A stretch of 64,000 bases of DNA from Bog-473 sp963791995 (GCA_963791995.1 CAWBUQ010000008.1:235177-299176), one strand, 5' to 3'; positions 1 through 9,063 are shown, numbered from the stretch's first letter. The notes: generated by a model not told the origin, from the letters alone. A program made the numbers and translations.

Positions 1-509
1 GCCGGCAGCTGCAGCAGCCGCAGCGTGTTGGTCACGGTGGCCCGGCCCTTCCCCATGCGGCTGGCCACCTGTTCGTGCGTGAGGCCGAACTCGTCGATGA
101 GCTGTTGGTAGGCCGCTGCCTCCTCGAGCGCGTTGAGGTCGACCCGGTGCAGGTTCTCCACCAGCGCCTGCTCGAGGCTGCCGACGTCGTCGGCGATCTG
201 GACCAGGACGGGGATGGTCTGCAGTCCGGCCCGGCGGGCGGCCCGCCAGCGTCGCTCCCCCGCGATGAGCTCGTAGTTCTCGGTCTCGTCCTGGAGCTGC
301 CGTACCAGGACGGGTTGGAGCAGCCCCACCGCCTTGATGGAGGCGGCCAGCGCGGCCATGGACTCCTCGTCGAAGTGGCTGCGGGGTTGGAAGACGTTGG
401 GACGGATGTGCGAGATCGGCACGACCCGGAGCAGCGAGTCGGACTCCCCCATCACCTCGCCCGGAATGAGGGCGCTCAGCCCCTTACCCAGTCCGCTGCG
501 GCGCGCCAT
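1..509 (-). CDS. parB: Chromosome-partitioning protein ParB (C-terminus beyond window)
   Basis: ParB is the CTP-dependent DNA clamp that loads at parS and spreads to organise the origin for segregation with ParA. The visible N-terminal part begins MARRSGLGKGLSALIP and contains the ParB box GERRWRAARRAGL followed by the helix-turn-helix stretch LTHEQVASRMGKGRATVTN. The start is an ATG at 509 with a strong GGAGGTGAG Shine-Dalgarno sequence. It overlaps the end of parA by 26 bp, so the two are probably cotranscribed and translationally coupled. The reading frame runs off the left edge of the window. Two parS sites lie just upstream of the pair. Confidence 0.95.
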   Translation of the reverse strand, partial: MARRSGLGKGLSALIPGEVMGESDSLLRVVPISHIRPNVFQPRSHFDEESMAALAASIKAVGLLQPVLVRQLQDETENYELIAGERRWRAARRAGLQTIPVLVQIADDVGSLEQALVENLHRVDLNALEEAAAYQQLIDEFGLTHEQVASRMGKGRATVTNTLRLLQLP

Positions 510-1596
510 TGCTCACCTCCTTGGCCAGCTCGCGATAGGCAACAGCGCCACGCGAGGCTGGATCGAAAACCGTGATCGGCTGCCCGAACGAGGGCGCCTC
601 GGACAAACGGACCGTGCGAGGGATCATCACCCGGCACACCCGATCGGCGAAATGCTCCCGGACCTCGTTGGCCACGTCGACCGAGAGCCGGGTCCGGGCG
701 TCGTACATGGTCAGCACGATCGTCGAGACCTCCAGTGTCTCGTTGAGGTTCGAGGAGACCAGGTTCACGTTGCGCAGGAGCTGGCTCAAGCCCTCGAGGG
801 CGTAGTACTCGCACTGGATCGGCACGAGGACCTCTTGCGCGGCCGCCAGGCCGTTGACCGTGATGAGGCCGAGCGAGGGCGGGCAGTCGATCAGGACGAA
901 GTCGAAGTCCTCGACGACCGAGTCGATGGCCTTCTTGAGCTTGAGCTCACGGCTGAAGGCCGGGACGAGCTCGATCTCGACGCCCGCCAGGTCGATGGTG
1001 GCGGGCGCCACGAAGAGCTTCTTGACGCTGGTCGGCTCGATGCAGTCCTCGAGGGGCTGGTCCCGCATGATGACGTCGTACATCGACAGCTCGAAGTTGC
1101 GTGCCTCGACTCCGAGTCCGGTCGTGGCGTTGCCCTGGGGATCGAGGTCGATCACCAGGACCCGGTAATCCATTTCGGCCAGGGCGGCGCCGAGGTTGAC
1201 CGTCGTCGTGGTCTTGCCGACGCCACCCTTTTGATTCGCGATCGCGATGACCCGGGGGAGCTCACGCATCGTGGGCTTGGCCCCGTTCAAGAGTTCGGTC
1301 GCGTCCTGCCCGATCGTCGGCGGCCGCATTTTCGGCTCCTCTGGGGCCTGCACCGCCACGGCAGGCTCTGGTTCGGGGTCGGGGTCGGGTGGCGTCTCGA
1401 TGAGCGGCGCCATGGTAGCCGCGACCTCCCCGGGGGAGGAAACCGGCGCCACGGACCCGGCCAGCCCGTTGCTGCCGACAGGTTGCTCGTCTCGGGCCAC
1501 GTGAGCGCCTCGCTCCGCCTCGTCGGACACCGCCGCGTCGACAGGCTCTGGCCCGACCGGCGCTGCGGAACCAGGGGAGTCGGGTCCCGGCGGCAC
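484..1596 (-). CDS. parA: Chromosome-partitioning ATPase ParA/Soj
   Basis: ParA is a deviant-Walker ATPase that positions ParB-parS complexes. The Walker A motif is KGGVGKTTT at about residues 123-131. Downstream are the conserved stretches VIDLDPQGNATTGLG and LIDCPPSLG. The core starts near residue 110; before it lies a Pro/Ala/Glu-rich, probably disordered extension. An upstream frame (1607-1843) opens with an ATG at 1843 after a GGGAGA Shine-Dalgarno sequence and encodes MRIRRRDKDNTEKAS, of the same low-complexity style. The real start may therefore be 1843, with a one-base sequencing error around 1640-1690. The GTG at 1596 is only the start of the continuous frame. Confidence 0.93.
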   Translation of the reverse strand: MPPGPDSPGSAAPVGPEPVDAAVSDEAERGAHVARDEQPVGSNGLAGSVAPVSSPGEVAATMAPLIETPPDPDPEPEPAVAVQAPEEPKMRPPTIGQDATELLNGAKPTMRELPRVIAIANQKGGVGKTTTTVNLGAALAEMDYRVLVIDLDPQGNATTGLGVEARNFELSMYDVIMRDQPLEDCIEPTSVKKLFVAPATIDLAGVEIELVPAFSRELKLKKAIDSVVEDFDFVLIDCPPSLGLITVNGLAAAQEVLVPIQCEYYALEGLSQLLRNVNLVSSNLNETLEVSTIVLTMYDARTRLSVDVANEVREHFADRVCRVMIPRTVRLSEAPSFGQPITVFDPASRGAVAYRELAKEVSNGAPQRTG

Positions 1597-1915
1597 CGGT
1601 GTGGGCTCAGCCTGGCTGGCGACGGGGGACTCGGGTTCGGGGACGCGGGCGGCGGGCGGCGGGTTCGCCCTCCGCCGACGTGGGTGGGGGAGCCGCCGCC
1701 ACGTCCGTTCCGAGACTGATGACCGGATCGGTCGAAGTGGGCGCGGACTCAGGCCGGGCCGGCAGCTCTTGGTCGTAGGGGACGGGCTCTTTGGGAGCTG
1801 ATGCCTTCTCGGTGTTGTCCTTGTCCCGGCGCCTGATTCGCATCAAGCAGATTCTCCCGACCACGGCACGTCGCCTATCCTGGCCTGCCTCAGCACCAAG
1901 GTCAAGACTTGAGGT

Positions 1916-1931
1916 TGTTTCACGTGGAACC
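1916..1931. promoter_or_regulatory. parS centromere site (parA-proximal)
   Basis: TGTTTCACGTGGAACC matches the bacterial parS consensus TGTTTCACGTGAAACA at 14 of 16 positions. It sits between parA and rsmG, a usual place for actinobacterial parS. The rest of the roughly 300-bp gap (1865-2168) shows nothing else recognisable apart from the second parS site. Confidence 0.85.
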
Positions 1932-2005
1932 TTGGGTCCAGGTTGGGATCGGACCGGCTTCGCCGGTCCTCGGGCGCTTCACCGAGTTCACCGGGAGATT
2001 ACTTA

Positions 2006-2021
2006 CGTTTCACGTGAAACA
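2006..2021. promoter_or_regulatory. parS centromere site (rsmG-proximal)
   Basis: CGTTTCACGTGAAACA matches the parS consensus at 15 of 16 positions, with a perfect GTTTCACGTGAAAC palindromic core. It lies 90 bp from the first parS. This is the expected ParB nucleation site close to the origin. Confidence 0.92.
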
Positions 2022-2168
2022 AATCCGGCGTTCCCGGCCCCCGGCAAACCGAGGCCGCACGGACCATCCTTGTCGGACAGTGGGGAAGCGGGGCGCCCGA
2101 GCGGGGCGCCGAGCCTCTCCTCGGGCGCCCCGGCCTCAGACACCGACGACCTCAGACCACCTCACGAC

Positions 2169-2867
2169 TCAGAACAAAGGGCGCTTGGCCGGCATGCCGT
2201 CGCGCCGGGGATAGCGCTCAGGACAGGCCTCGACCTGGCGGAGTACCTGGAACTCGAATCCCTCGCGGACGGCCTCGCCGGGTTCGAGGCCGAGCTGGGC
2301 CAGCTGATCGGCGGGCCAACGACCGCCCGGGCCGGGTGCGTCGACACCCGCATCGGACGGGGGCGGCTCGGAGACCACCAGCCACCCGCCGGTTCTCAAG
2401 AGTGGAGCGGCACACTCGGCCACCACTGCGGGCGGGCCGAAGGCGCGGGCCAATGCGCCGTCATAGGCGCCTCGTTGCCCAACCTGGCGCCCGACGACCT
2501 CGGCCCGGGCCTGGAGCACGCTGGCCCGGGCCTCGAGGTCCAGGCGCTCGAGAGCGTTTCGGAGGAAAGCGGCCCGTCGTCCGTTGGCTTCCAGGAGCAC
2601 CACACGGGCCTCGGCCCAGCCGCACGCCACGACCAGGGCGGGCAGCCCGCCGCCCGAGCCGAGGTCGACGAGCAGTGGTTCGGGCACCGACGCCTGGACG
2701 GCGAGGCGCCGGGCGAGCAGCGCGAAGCCCTCGGCGTGCTGGATCTGCGGCTCAATCGGCCCGGGGCCGAGGAAGCCTGCGTTCCGGGCCTCTTCGAGCA
2801 CCTCGCGCAGCGCGCGGGGCAGGGGAGCGGGGGAGCGATCTCCCTCGTTGACGGGGGCGCCGGGCAC
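2169..2867 (-). CDS. rsmG: 16S rRNA (guanine-527-N7)-methyltransferase RsmG (GidB)
   Basis: RsmG methylates G527 of 16S rRNA using S-adenosylmethionine; its loss gives low-level streptomycin resistance in many bacteria. The SAM-binding glycine loop is VDLGSGGGLPALVVA, followed by the acidic-residue strand VVLLEANGRRAAFLRNAL and GALARAFGPP, in family order. I take a GTG at 2867, 11 bp after the jag stop, as the start. The frame stays open to a GTG at 2942, which would overlap jag by 65 bp. It belongs to the rpmH-to-parB cluster. Confidence 0.93.
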   Translation of the reverse strand: MPGAPVNEGDRSPAPLPRALREVLEEARNAGFLGPGPIEPQIQHAEGFALLARRLAVQASVPEPLLVDLGSGGGLPALVVACGWAEARVVLLEANGRRAAFLRNALERLDLEARASVLQARAEVVGRQVGQRGAYDGALARAFGPPAVVAECAAPLLRTGGWLVVSEPPPSDAGVDAPGPGGRWPADQLAQLGLEPGEAVREGFEFQVLRQVEACPERYPRRDGMPAKRPLF

Positions 2868-2877
2868 CGGCGCAGCG

Positions 2878-3930
2878 TCAGTCAGCCGGCGCGATGACGA
2901 TGTGGCGGTTGGGGTCCTCACCCTCGGAGCGGGTGACGACACCGTCCAGCTCGTTCACAGCGTCGTGCACGGCTTTGCGGTCTGCCGGGCTCATCGCCTC
3001 GAGGGCCTTCTCCTGGCCCGAGGCGATGACCTCCTGGGCGATCTGCACGCTGAAGCGCTTCAAGGCAGCCGAGCGGCGTTCCCGGTACCCCGCCACGTCC
3101 ACCAGGATCCGGTCGGTCCTCGAGGGGCACTGACGCTGTACCACAGCTCTCGTGAGGTCCTGGAGCGCACTGAGCGTCGAGCCACGGGGTCCCACCAGCA
3201 TCCCCAGGTCCTCACCCGTGGCCGCGATCTCCACCGTCTCCTCGTCGAGGATCCGGGTCTCGACGGCGCCCTCGAGGCCCAGCTCACCGAGGAGACCGGC
3301 GACGAACACCCGACCGACCTCGCCCTGCTCTTCGAGCGTCATTCCCTCGGCCATGTCTGTTGTCTCCTTCGGTTCCGTGCTCCGCTGCGGAGCCCTCTCA
3401 GCTCTGGGCCCTCCGGCGGAGCCGTTGTTCGATTCGTTCCGCGCTCCGTTTGCCGCGGTCGCCGCAGTGGATGCATTCCGTCGATTGCGCCGGCGACGAG
3501 CCGACCGGCTGGTGCCTGTTCCCGTGCCCGTGCTTCCGCCCGTGCCGCCGGTCTTGGTCGCCGTGCCGCTCTTCGCCCGCTCCGAACCGACGACATCGGC
3601 CGAGGCCGAGCCGCCCGAAGCCCCCGAGCCGTTCGAGCGGGCCCTGCTGTCGCCACCTGAGCCTGCGCCCGAGCCCGAGCGCTGCCCACCCTGGCGTGAT
3701 CCCTGTTCGCCGGTCCGGCCGCTGCGCCGGGATCGCTCGCGGCGGGGCCGGGCGCCGACGGGGCGCACCCGGGCCCGGACACGGGCCTCGACCCGCATAC
3801 GGCCGAAGAGACCCGTCTTGGGCTCACTGACCACGATCACCTCGGCATCGCCCACCGCAACGCCCAGCTGGTCGAGGGCGCGATCGGTCGCTTCCTCGAC
3901 GGTCTTCCCCGCCACCTCAACCCACTCCAC
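2878..3930 (-). CDS. jag: RNA-binding protein Jag/KhpB (EloR family)
   Basis: This is the single-stranded RNA-binding regulator that follows yidC in most Gram-positive origin regions and affects cell elongation and division. A Jag_N domain occupies residues 1-55 (MEWVEVAGKTVEEAT, with EPKTGLFGR). A very long Arg/Gly/Ser-rich linker covers about residues 56-190. A KH domain follows with LGMLVGPRGSTLSALQ, and an R3H-type end with EGEDPNRHIVIAPAD. The linker is unusually long compared with typical 200-250 aa homologues, as is common in high-GC actinobacteria. It starts 5 bp after the corrected yidC stop. Confidence 0.93.
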   Translation of the reverse strand: MEWVEVAGKTVEEATDRALDQLGVAVGDAEVIVVSEPKTGLFGRMRVEARVRARVRPVGARPRRERSRRSGRTGEQGSRQGGQRSGSGAGSGGDSRARSNGSGASGGSASADVVGSERAKSGTATKTGGTGGSTGTGTGTSRSARRRRNRRNASTAATAANGARNESNNGSAGGPRAERAPQRSTEPKETTDMAEGMTLEEQGEVGRVFVAGLLGELGLEGAVETRILDEETVEIAATGEDLGMLVGPRGSTLSALQDLTRAVVQRQCPSRTDRILVDVAGYRERRSAALKRFSVQIAQEVIASGQEKALEAMSPADRKAVHDAVNELDGVVTRSEGEDPNRHIVIAPAD

Positions 3931-3935
3931 CCGTC

Positions 3936-5113
3936 TTACCGAGCCTTTCTGGCGCGCTTGGAGCGTGACCTCGGGTGCGCTTTCGGCGCCTCCTCCTCGT
4001 CCGCGCTCGCCGCCTTGCCGTTGGTCGTGCCCTTCCCGGTCCCGCCTGCGGGCTGCTTACGCCCGTTCCTGCGCCCGTTGCCGTTCGACCCGGTCTTGGC
4101 CGGGGGCACCGTGCCCTTGGCGACGGCCGTGCCGTCGGTGGCCGTCGACTTCTTCTTTGCGGCGGCGGCGGCGGCGGCTCCGGTTTGGCCTTCTCGAGTT
4201 TTGGTTTCTCTTCCTTCTTGGCCGAGCCGATCTCGCGTTCGGCCGCGACCGCTTCCACCATGCCGGTCCGGAACATCACCTCTTGCGTCCCGATCCGCAT
4301 CGCAGAAGAGACCACCATGTAAATGGTTGCTCCCGCCGGCACTCTTAGGTAAATGAGGCCGAAAATAATAGGGAAAAACTTCTGCATTGTTTGCATCTGC
4401 GGATTGGCGGCCGCAGCCTGCGGATTGCGACTGTTCATCTGCCTCATTTGGTAGTACTGCAGGAACATCGCAGCAGCAATGAGGACGAGATACGGGATAA
4501 GCAATACGGCCTGACTGACGGTCGTATCCACGACATGTGTGAAAGGATTCGTCGTGTGATTTGAAAGTGGAAGCGAGGAAAGATCCATTCCGAACCACCA
4601 ATGCATCTGACCCTGGCTGACCACCAGATCGTGGTGCATTTGCGAATTAGTCGGGATGTATCTTGGGGCTCCAATGATGACTTTGTGCCCGTTCTTAACG
4701 ACCGTCGCCGTGGTCGATAGACCCCTAATCAGGGTGTAGAGCACGATCAAGAACGGCATCTGCAAGAGGCTCGGGAGGCACGCCCCGAACGGGCTGGTCC
4801 CGTTCTCCTTGTAGAGACGCATCATCTCCTGGTTGAGCATCTCCCGGTTCTCCGGGCCCTTGTACTTGGCCTGGAGCTTCTTCATCTCGGGCTGCAGACG
4901 CTGCATGGCCAGCATCGACTTGGTGCTCTTCACCGTGATGGGGGTGAGGCAGACCATGATGATGATCGTCAGGCCGGTGATGGCGAAGCCGTAGTTGGGC
5001 CAGACCGCGTAGAGCCCGGCCAGGATGTAGCCGAAGAGCTCGAAGAGCGGGTGGAAGATCTCGCCGATGAGCTTGAACAGGGAGTTCTCGGCCAGGACGG
5101 GGTGGGTCAGCAC
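3936..5113 (-). CDS. yidC: Membrane protein insertase YidC/Oxa1
   Basis: YidC inserts and folds inner-membrane proteins, alone or with SecYEG. Several membrane segments are visible, including YGFAITGLTIIIMVCLTPIT, LIPYLVLIAAAMFLQYYQM and FFPIIFGLIYLRVPAGATIY, together with the family stretch FGACLPSLLQMPFLIVLY. The start is a GTG at 5113 with GGAGG seven bases upstream, overlapping yidD by 7 bp. Near the end the frame changes within a (GCC)n tract at about 4160-4185. The continuing frame gives a basic tail ending RSRSKRARKAR at 3936, typical of YidC. The uncorrected frame would run to 3917 with a nonsense Arg/Pro tail. Confidence 0.93.
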
Positions 5114-5451
5114 GGGCAACCTCCGTCGTGCGCAGGGGCGTCGAGGCCGGCGTGGGCCGGGACCGGCACCAGGTCGACCCCGTGGGGCCCGAAGGGGCGG
5201 CAGCGCGCCAGGCGGCGGGCCGTCAGGGCGAGCCCTCGCCAGAACCCGTGGACGCTGAAGGCCTCCACGGCGTAGTTCGAGCAACTCGGGTAGAAGCGGC
5301 AGGGCGAGAGACGGCCCGAGGCCGCGCCCTGGTAGCCCTTCACCAGGGCGAGGGCGATGCGCACCGCAACGCCGGGCCGGGCGGGGACGGTGTGGGTTGG
5401 GGTGCCGCTGACCTGGTCGTTCGCGCTCAGAACGTCGCGCACCGTGCTCAC
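5107..5451 (-). CDS. yidD: Membrane protein insertion efficiency factor YidD
   Basis: YidD is a small amphipathic membrane-associated protein that assists YidC-dependent insertion. The family core is intact: ALVKGYQGAASGRLSPCRFYPSC followed by SNYAVEAFSVHGFWRG and CRPFGPHGVD. The conserved cysteines (CRFYPSC) are present. Its ATG overlaps the rnpA stop by 4 bp and its stop overlaps the yidC start by 7 bp, giving a tightly coupled rnpA-yidD-yidC block. Confidence 0.94.
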   Translation of the reverse strand: MSTVRDVLSANDQVSGTPTHTVPARPGVAVRIALALVKGYQGAASGRLSPCRFYPSCSNYAVEAFSVHGFWRGLALTARRLARCRPFGPHGVDLVPVPAHAGLDAPAHDGGCPC

Positions 5452-5807
5452 GCCTTCACCGCGGCCCGCCCGGCTCGCTGCAGGGCCCGGGCCAGGTCGG
5501 CTCGGAACTCGGCGCGGCCGAGGGCCGCCGCCGCCGGATCGAGTCGGACCAGGTAGGAGCCGCGTGCCAGCGCGCCGGCTTCGGCTCGCACCACTTCGCG
5601 GGCTCGGCGCCGGAGGCGGTTCCGCTGTACCGCGTTGCCGCAGTGACGACCAATTGCGTAGCCCACCTGGGGGAATACTCCTGGGGCGTCATGCTCGACC
5701 GGGACGAAGGTGGCACGGACGGGTCCGCACGCCCCGCGTATGCGGGAGCGTTGCAGCTCGGCGAAGGCCGCGCGGCTGGTGATGCGTCCGACCGTCCGAG
5801 CAGGCAC
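5448..5807 (-). CDS. rnpA: Ribonuclease P protein component
   Basis: This is the protein subunit of RNase P, which matures tRNA 5' ends together with the RNA subunit. The RNP signature is visible as GRHCGNAVQRNRLRRRAREVV, with IGR at the start of the motif, at about residues 52-74 of 119. The start is a GTG at 5807, seven bases after the rpmH stop. Confidence 0.94.
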   Translation of the reverse strand: MPARTVGRITSRAAFAELQRSRIRGACGPVRATFVPVEHDAPGVFPQVGYAIGRHCGNAVQRNRLRRRAREVVRAEAGALARGSYLVRLDPAAAALGRAEFRADLARALQRAGRAAVKA

Positions 5808-5814
5808 GACGGCC

Positions 5815-5949
5815 TCAGGCGCTGAGACGGTGGCGTCCCTTGAGTCGCCGCGACTTCAAGATGGCCCGCCCGGCACGGGTGGACATGCGCTTGCGGAACC
5901 CGTGGGTGCGGGCCCGCTTCCGGGTGTTGGGTTGGTAAGTGCGCTTCAC
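5815..5949 (-). CDS. rpmH: 50S ribosomal protein L34
   Basis: This 44-residue basic protein begins (GTG) VKRTYQPNTRKRARTHGF and ends RLKGRHRLSA. It contains the L34 hallmark GFRKRMSTRAGRAIL. It is too short for most ORF filters but complete and intact. It is the first gene of the leftward rpmH-rnpA-yidD-yidC-jag-rsmG-parA-parB cluster and is transcribed away from dnaA. Confidence 0.97.
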   Translation of the reverse strand: MKRTYQPNTRKRARTHGFRKRMSTRAGRAILKSRRLKGRHRLSA

Positions 5950-6170
5950 GTCGATTCAGCCTTTCGCGATGCTGTCTTTCGCGACACCGGAGCAGCAACG
6001 GGACCGGCTCCTCGCGGGGTCCACGCCTCGGCCTTCGAGTCCAGTCCGGCCGCCGGCGGCGAGTCCTCCCATGTTAGGCGCGATTTGGAGACCGGCTCTA
6101 GTCGCATCGGTCGCGCTCGGTGTAGCTTCGTCCAATTACCCGCACCGAGGGCCGCGCCGCACAGGGCTGG
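5950..6170. promoter_or_regulatory. rpmH-dnaA divergent intergenic region
   Basis: This 221-bp gap between the divergent rpmH and dnaA genes must carry both promoters. I could not pick out a convincing -35/-10 pair or a consensus DnaA box by eye. Confidence 0.4.
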
Positions 6171-7622
6171 ATGCCGAGGGGGGAGAAGGGGCGTGCGGCC
6201 GAACCCGTGACGCAGGCGACAGAACTCTGGACGAGATGCTCCAAATCCCTGCGCGACCAGGTCTCGGAGAGCACGTGGCAACTCTGGCTGTCGGGGATCG
6301 AACCGGTGGCGTTCGCCAACGGCGTGTTCACCCTGGCGGTGCCCAACGGGCTGATCAGGGAGCGGGTCGAATCGCGCTACCTGCTCATGATTGAGGACAC
6401 CCTGGCCAACGAGGTGGGGAGCCAGGTCCGGGGGAACCTCGTGGTCCACGAGCCGAGCCCGGCCGCCGAACCGAGGCCGGCGGAGCCGCACGGCGACCTC
6501 TCCGAAGCCGCCGAGCAGGCAGCCGAGCAGGCCGAAGAGGACCGTCCCGCTGCGGGCCCCGGAGCCGGTGGGGTGAGAAAGGAGTCCCCCGCCGTCCAAC
6601 TGGACTCCAAGTTCACCTTCGAGACCTTCGTGGCCGCGTCGTCGAACCGGCTGGCCCACGCGGCCGCCCAGGCCGTGGCCGAGACCCCGGGGCGCTCGTA
6701 CAACCCGTTGTTCATCTACGGGGACTCAGGTCTGGGCAAGACCCACCTGCTCCACGCCATCGCCAACTACGTGACCGAGAACTACCCGCGGCGCAAGGTC
6801 CTCTACGTCACCACCGAGACCTTCATGAACGACTTCGTCGACTCCCTGCGGACATCGACGACCTTGGCCTTCAAGCGTCGCTACCGCGACTGTGACGTCC
6901 TCCTCATCGACGACGTCCAGTTCATGGAGCGCAAAGAGGGCCTCCAAGAGGAGTTCTTCCACACCTACAACGACCTCAAGGGCGCCTCCAAGCAGATCGT
7001 CCTGACCTCCGACCGCGCCCCCAAGTCGATCGAGACACTGGAGGACCGCCTCCGCAGCCGTTTCTTGTCGGGCCTGATCACCGAGATCGACCCGCCCGAC
7101 CTCGAGACCCGTCTCGCCATCCTGCGTTCCAAGTCCTTGAGCGAGCACTACGACGTACCCGACGACGTTCTCACCTTCATCGCCTCCCACGTGAAGGACA
7201 ACATCCGGGAGCTCGAGGGCGCGCTCATACGCATCTGCGCCTTCGCCAAGCTCAACAAGGAGCCCATCTCGCTCGAGCAGGCCGAGCGGGTCCTCGCCGA
7301 CCTCGTGGCGGCGGGCGAGCCCCGGCGGATCTCGCCCCAGATGATCCTCGACACCGTGTCCGCCAGCTACGGCTTCTCCGTCGAGGCCATCATCGGGCCC
7401 AGCCGCACCCGTCCCCTGGTCACGGCCCGGCAGGTCGCCATGTACCTGACCAGGGAACTTACGGACTACAGCTATCCCGCCATCGGCCGGGTCTTCGGCA
7501 AGCGGGACCACACGACGGTCATCCACGCGGTCGACAAGATCGCCGGCCAGATGCAGGAGCGGCGCCAGATCTACGAGCAGGTCACCGAACTGAGCCAAAA
7601 GATCCGTGCGGGCTCTGCTTGA
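6171..7622 (+). CDS. dnaA: Chromosomal replication initiator DnaA
   Basis: DnaA is the AAA+ initiator that binds DnaA boxes and melts oriC. Domain I occupies about residues 17-95. An Ala/Glu/Pro-rich linker follows. The Walker A motif is GDSGLGKTHLL at about 184-194, Walker B is LLIDDVQF at about 244-251, and the C-terminal DNA-binding domain carries the DnaA signature LTDYSYPAIGRVFGKRDHTT. It is 483 aa from the ATG at 6171. A GTG at 6207 (VTQATELWTRC) is an equally plausible start, because neither has a good Shine-Dalgarno sequence. The gene is intact. Confidence 0.96.
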   Translation: MPRGEKGRAAEPVTQATELWTRCSKSLRDQVSESTWQLWLSGIEPVAFANGVFTLAVPNGLIRERVESRYLLMIEDTLANEVGSQVRGNLVVHEPSPAAEPRPAEPHGDLSEAAEQAAEQAEEDRPAAGPGAGGVRKESPAVQLDSKFTFETFVAASSNRLAHAAAQAVAETPGRSYNPLFIYGDSGLGKTHLLHAIANYVTENYPRRKVLYVTTETFMNDFVDSLRTSTTLAFKRRYRDCDVLLIDDVQFMERKEGLQEEFFHTYNDLKGASKQIVLTSDRAPKSIETLEDRLRSRFLSGLITEIDPPDLETRLAILRSKSLSEHYDVPDDVLTFIASHVKDNIRELEGALIRICAFAKLNKEPISLEQAERVLADLVAAGEPRRISPQMILDTVSASYGFSVEAIIGPSRTRPLVTARQVAMYLTRELTDYSYPAIGRVFGKRDHTTVIHAVDKIAGQMQERRQIYEQVTELSQKIRAGSA

Positions 7623-7928
7623 TCTTCCCCTTGGCCGCGCCCAGTCCGCGCGCCGGCGTCTTGTGAGTCACAAGAGGAAAAGCTTGTGGACGCGGCGTGC
7701 CGCGCCTGTGGACCGCCGCCGCCCTTGTCCCCAGACCCGACCGGCCTGCGGACCGCGCCCTGCGGAGCCCGCGCACGACGCACACGCACATGGGGACACG
7801 AACGTCGGGCCCCAGCAGGGCGATGGTCGTATTCTCCACAGTCCACAGCCCCTACTGCCTCTACCTACCTCACATACTCTTCCTTTCACGAAGAAACATC
7901 AGGGGCCCGCCCGAAAGGACCGACACCG
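7623..7928. other. Candidate replication origin (oriC), dnaA-dnaN gap
   Basis: This 306-bp gap is the standard actinobacterial oriC position. It has imperfect DnaA-box-like sequences: TTGTCCCCA (7725-7733), TTCTCCACA (7832-7840), AGTCCACA (7840-7847) and TGTGGAC on the other strand (7685-7691 and 7707-7713). A perfect palindrome CTTGTGAGTCACAAG lies at 7660-7674. The stretch before dnaN (7850-7915) is relatively AT-rich. No box matches TTGTCCACA exactly, so the assignment rests mostly on location. Confidence 0.5.
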
Positions 7929-9047
7929 GTGAAGTTCAGATCCGAGCGAGATGCGCTCGTCGAGATGCTCGCCACGGCCAGCCGCGCCGTGGGAGGCCGT
8001 GGCGGCTCGTCGCCCGTGCTCCTCGGCCTCTTGTTGCAGTGCGAGGGCAACACCTTGAAGGTGACCGGGACCGATCTCGACTTGACGATCCTGGTGACCG
8101 ACGAGGTGATCGGGATCGACGACGGCAGTTGTGTGATTCCGGCCCGGCTCTCGACCGACATTGTGCGCCGGCTCGAGCCCGGCGCGGTCACGCTGGCCGA
8201 CGAGGGGGATCACGTGACCATCTCGGCGGCGCGTTCGACCTTCAAGCTGGCGACCTATCCCGTCGTGGAGTTCCCCTCGGTCGGCAAGACCAGCGATCCC
8301 ATGACCCAGCTCTCCGAGTCCGCCCTGGCCGAGTCGGTGCGCCAGGTGGTGCGCGCCGCCTCCCACGACGACGGCCGGCCGCTGCTGACCGGGGTCCTGG
8401 TGTCACGGGTCGACGGCGCGCTGCGCATGGTGGCCACGGACTCGTACCGCATGGCCATGCGGGACCTGCCCGGGGCCAACACCATTCCGGGCGAAGAGGA
8501 CCTCCTCGTGCCGGCCCGTGCTCTCTCGGAGCTCCAACGCCTCCCCACGGGGACCATCACCGAGGGATCGGAGACCGACCGCGTCGGCGTGGCGGCCAGT
8601 GCCAACGAGATCACGTTCTGGCAGGGGAACGTCCAGATCAGCACGCGGTTGCTCGAGGGCCGCTATCCGGACTACAAGCAACTGATCCCCGATTCGTACC
8701 CCAACCGGTTGCATCTCGGGAAGGAGACCTTCCTGGCCGCGTTGCGCCGGGTGCAGCTGCTGGTCCGCGACAACACGACGCCGGTCCGTCTCTCCATGCG
8801 CGCCGGGGGCGTGGATCTGACCGTGCAGAGCCAGGACGTGGGCGATGCGGCGGAGACGGTCGACGGGGACTACAGCGGCGAGGACCTCGTGATCGCGTTC
8901 AACCCGTCGTATCTGATCGACGGGGTCGAAGCGGTCATCGGCGACGAGGTGATCGTCGAGACGGCGGACGCATCACGTGCGGCGACCGTACGCGGCGCGG
9001 AGGACGACCACTTCCGGTACCTCTTGATGCCGGTGCGGGTCTCCTGA
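7929..9047 (+). CDS. dnaN: DNA polymerase III beta sliding clamp
   Basis: The clamp is a homodimeric ring that tethers DNA polymerase to DNA. The protein is 372 aa from a GTG at 7929 (VKFRSERDALVEML) with GAAAGGAC upstream. The three-domain clamp fold is recognisable through LKVTGTDLDLTI, VVRAASHDDGRPLLTGVLV, VATDSYRMAMRD, LLEGRYPDYKQLIP and the C-terminal FRYLLMPVRVS. The continuous frame extends upstream through non-coding sequence, but only this start fits the family. The gene is intact. Confidence 0.97.
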   Translation: MKFRSERDALVEMLATASRAVGGRGGSSPVLLGLLLQCEGNTLKVTGTDLDLTILVTDEVIGIDDGSCVIPARLSTDIVRRLEPGAVTLADEGDHVTISAARSTFKLATYPVVEFPSVGKTSDPMTQLSESALAESVRQVVRAASHDDGRPLLTGVLVSRVDGALRMVATDSYRMAMRDLPGANTIPGEEDLLVPARALSELQRLPTGTITEGSETDRVGVAASANEITFWQGNVQISTRLLEGRYPDYKQLIPDSYPNRLHLGKETFLAALRRVQLLVRDNTTPVRLSMRAGGVDLTVQSQDVGDAAETVDGDYSGEDLVIAFNPSYLIDGVEAVIGDEVIVETADASRAATVRGAEDDHFRYLLMPVRVS

Positions 9048-9063
9048 CCCTGCGCGCGCCACG

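Noticed and set aside
2336..2851. Arg-rich plus-strand frame opposite rsmG
   Set aside because: Low-complexity shadow of a conserved gene with no start signal.
7686..7928. Upstream extension of the dnaN frame
   Set aside because: The extra 81 residues are Cys/Arg/Pro-rich and correspond to the candidate oriC; the clamp family starts at the GTG at 7929.
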